NCBI GenBank assembly: GCA_947396885.1 | Contig: OX377206.1 | Coordinates: 13,701,466 to 13,765,465 of the forward strand | Length of the DNA stretch: 64,000 bases | Direction of reading: 5' to 3' | Source: Heligmosomoides polygyrus polygyrus | Taxonomy: Eukaryota; Nematoda; Chromadorea; Rhabditida; Heligmosomidae | Shown: in pieces, positions 63,250 to 64,000 of the stretch | How positions within the stretch are numbered: the stretch's first letter is position 1 | How the letters are laid out: each line of letters opens with the position of its first letter | Translations under genes and position numbers: made by a program | Notes under the pieces: model-generated | Told to the model about the DNA's origin: nothing | The model's input: only the letters and a program-made list of their open reading frames with translations | Databases searched by the model: none

Positions 63250-64000
63250 GTGGTTTGTGTTTGGCAATAATGTTTGAGTTTCTCGAATTTAGTGGTTTTT
63301 AAGTCAAGAAGGGTCGAGTGAATGTGTATGTGTTATTAACGATGAAAAAATCAGTGATCAGTCATATTTTGTACAACGTTGGCGTTCAGCCTGGCCAGTT
63401 TTCCGTGCTTGTGTTTTAGTAATTCTATAGATAAGGGAACATGTGGTACTAGATTGTTTTCTACACGATACGTATACATATTGATTAGCTAGTTATTCAC
63501 ACCGACGGATAATCTCGAATCTTTGCATTATGATCGCATATCGCGTCGATTTTCTGGTGTGATTGATGACAGCCCTATCAGCCTTCGATACACCCTGTTC
63601 CCTCTTCCTTCTCAGCAATTGTTCCGCCGTCTTTGTTCTTCTTACGTCTGATCGGGTATTCACGAGCAACTACTGCTGTCTATTAGAGTTCCACTCTTGA
63701 TCCGGCATCTGCAAACAATGTCGAATGCCATCTGTGATATGATGATTTGTCGCTGATGTAGATTAAAGAGAGCTTTTCCAGCGGTTATTTATTTTGTGCG
63801 GACAGATCGTTGCAAGGAAGTGCCGTGCATTCTACAGTACCGGACGCGTCTTTTGAATAGACGCCGAAAAAACGGCACTTTTGCGGTTTTTGCGTCTTTT
63901 TGCAATAACTCGCCCAAAATTCATCCTTTTGAAAAAGCAAGAGTATATTTGAGCTCAGGAGAACGAGCTCTATCGTTTGGTATATAAAATTTATATGAAA
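63250..64000. other. No features recognised (probable intron or flank)
   Basis: No convincing exon. 63860-63960 contains a Phe-rich reading (TFAVFASFCNNSPKIHPFEK) that may be a dispersed repeat; no second copy was found in the window. Confidence 0.3.

Overview
The window reads as intergenic DNA of a nematode genome, probably a clade V (rhabditid/strongylid) species. The grounds are Tc5-like elements with TNA target duplications and CAAGGGAAGGG termini, maT/mariner elements, RTE- and CR1-type non-LTR retrotransposon tails, a tRNA-related SINE, and gene-like exons with TTTCAG acceptors and a 46-nt intron. The species is not identified. No rRNA gene, canonical tRNA gene, prokaryotic operon or CRISPR array was seen. 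Almost everything that can be named is mobile-element DNA, much of it nested.

Layout. (1) About 543-7471 is the left arm of a very large inverted repeat. Its right arm is about 35440-43512, roughly 97% identical where I compared by eye, with about 28 kb between them. A 200-base N gap (7472-7671) cuts the inner end of the left arm. The arms carry several GC-box/TATA promoter-like modules, a TIR element with an unrecognised ORF, and hAT-type MITEs. A Harbinger-like MITE is present only in the left arm and a maT element only in the right. (2) 8088-13350 holds a Tc5-ended long inverted repeat, SINEs, a hAT-like MITE inserted in a SINE, and RTE debris. (3) 13400-17300 holds a helix-turn-helix exon, a long A-rich stretch and a group of unidentified coding-like exons. 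(4) 18200-34300 holds RTE and SINE copies, two Tc5-type elements, a CR1-type retrotransposon, a TA-flanked IS630-like element, a mariner remnant and three stretches of coding-like exons. (5) 43200-62450 holds further copies, in both orientations, of the repeat unit that borders the arms (here 'unit A'). These are broken by a 1.4-kb hAT-like element, a MULE-like element with a 9-bp target duplication, a piggyBac remnant, a second Tc5-like copy, a mariner and a fold-back maT. (6) 62500-63250 holds the clearest host-gene segment, a C2-domain-like exon series.

How the parts relate. Repeated sequence allows empty-site comparison inside the window itself: the piggyBac, MULE-like, two hAT and one maT insertion can each be checked against an uninterrupted copy nearby. 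A recurring theme is that the terminal repeats of three separate TIR elements contain tRNA-like segments with A-box- and B-box-like motifs. A second is that unit A combines an AATAAA-ended exon, a CCAAT/GC-box/TATA module and several short ORFs conserved between copies, without matching any transposon class I know. Functions for those ORFs are unknown and none is proposed.
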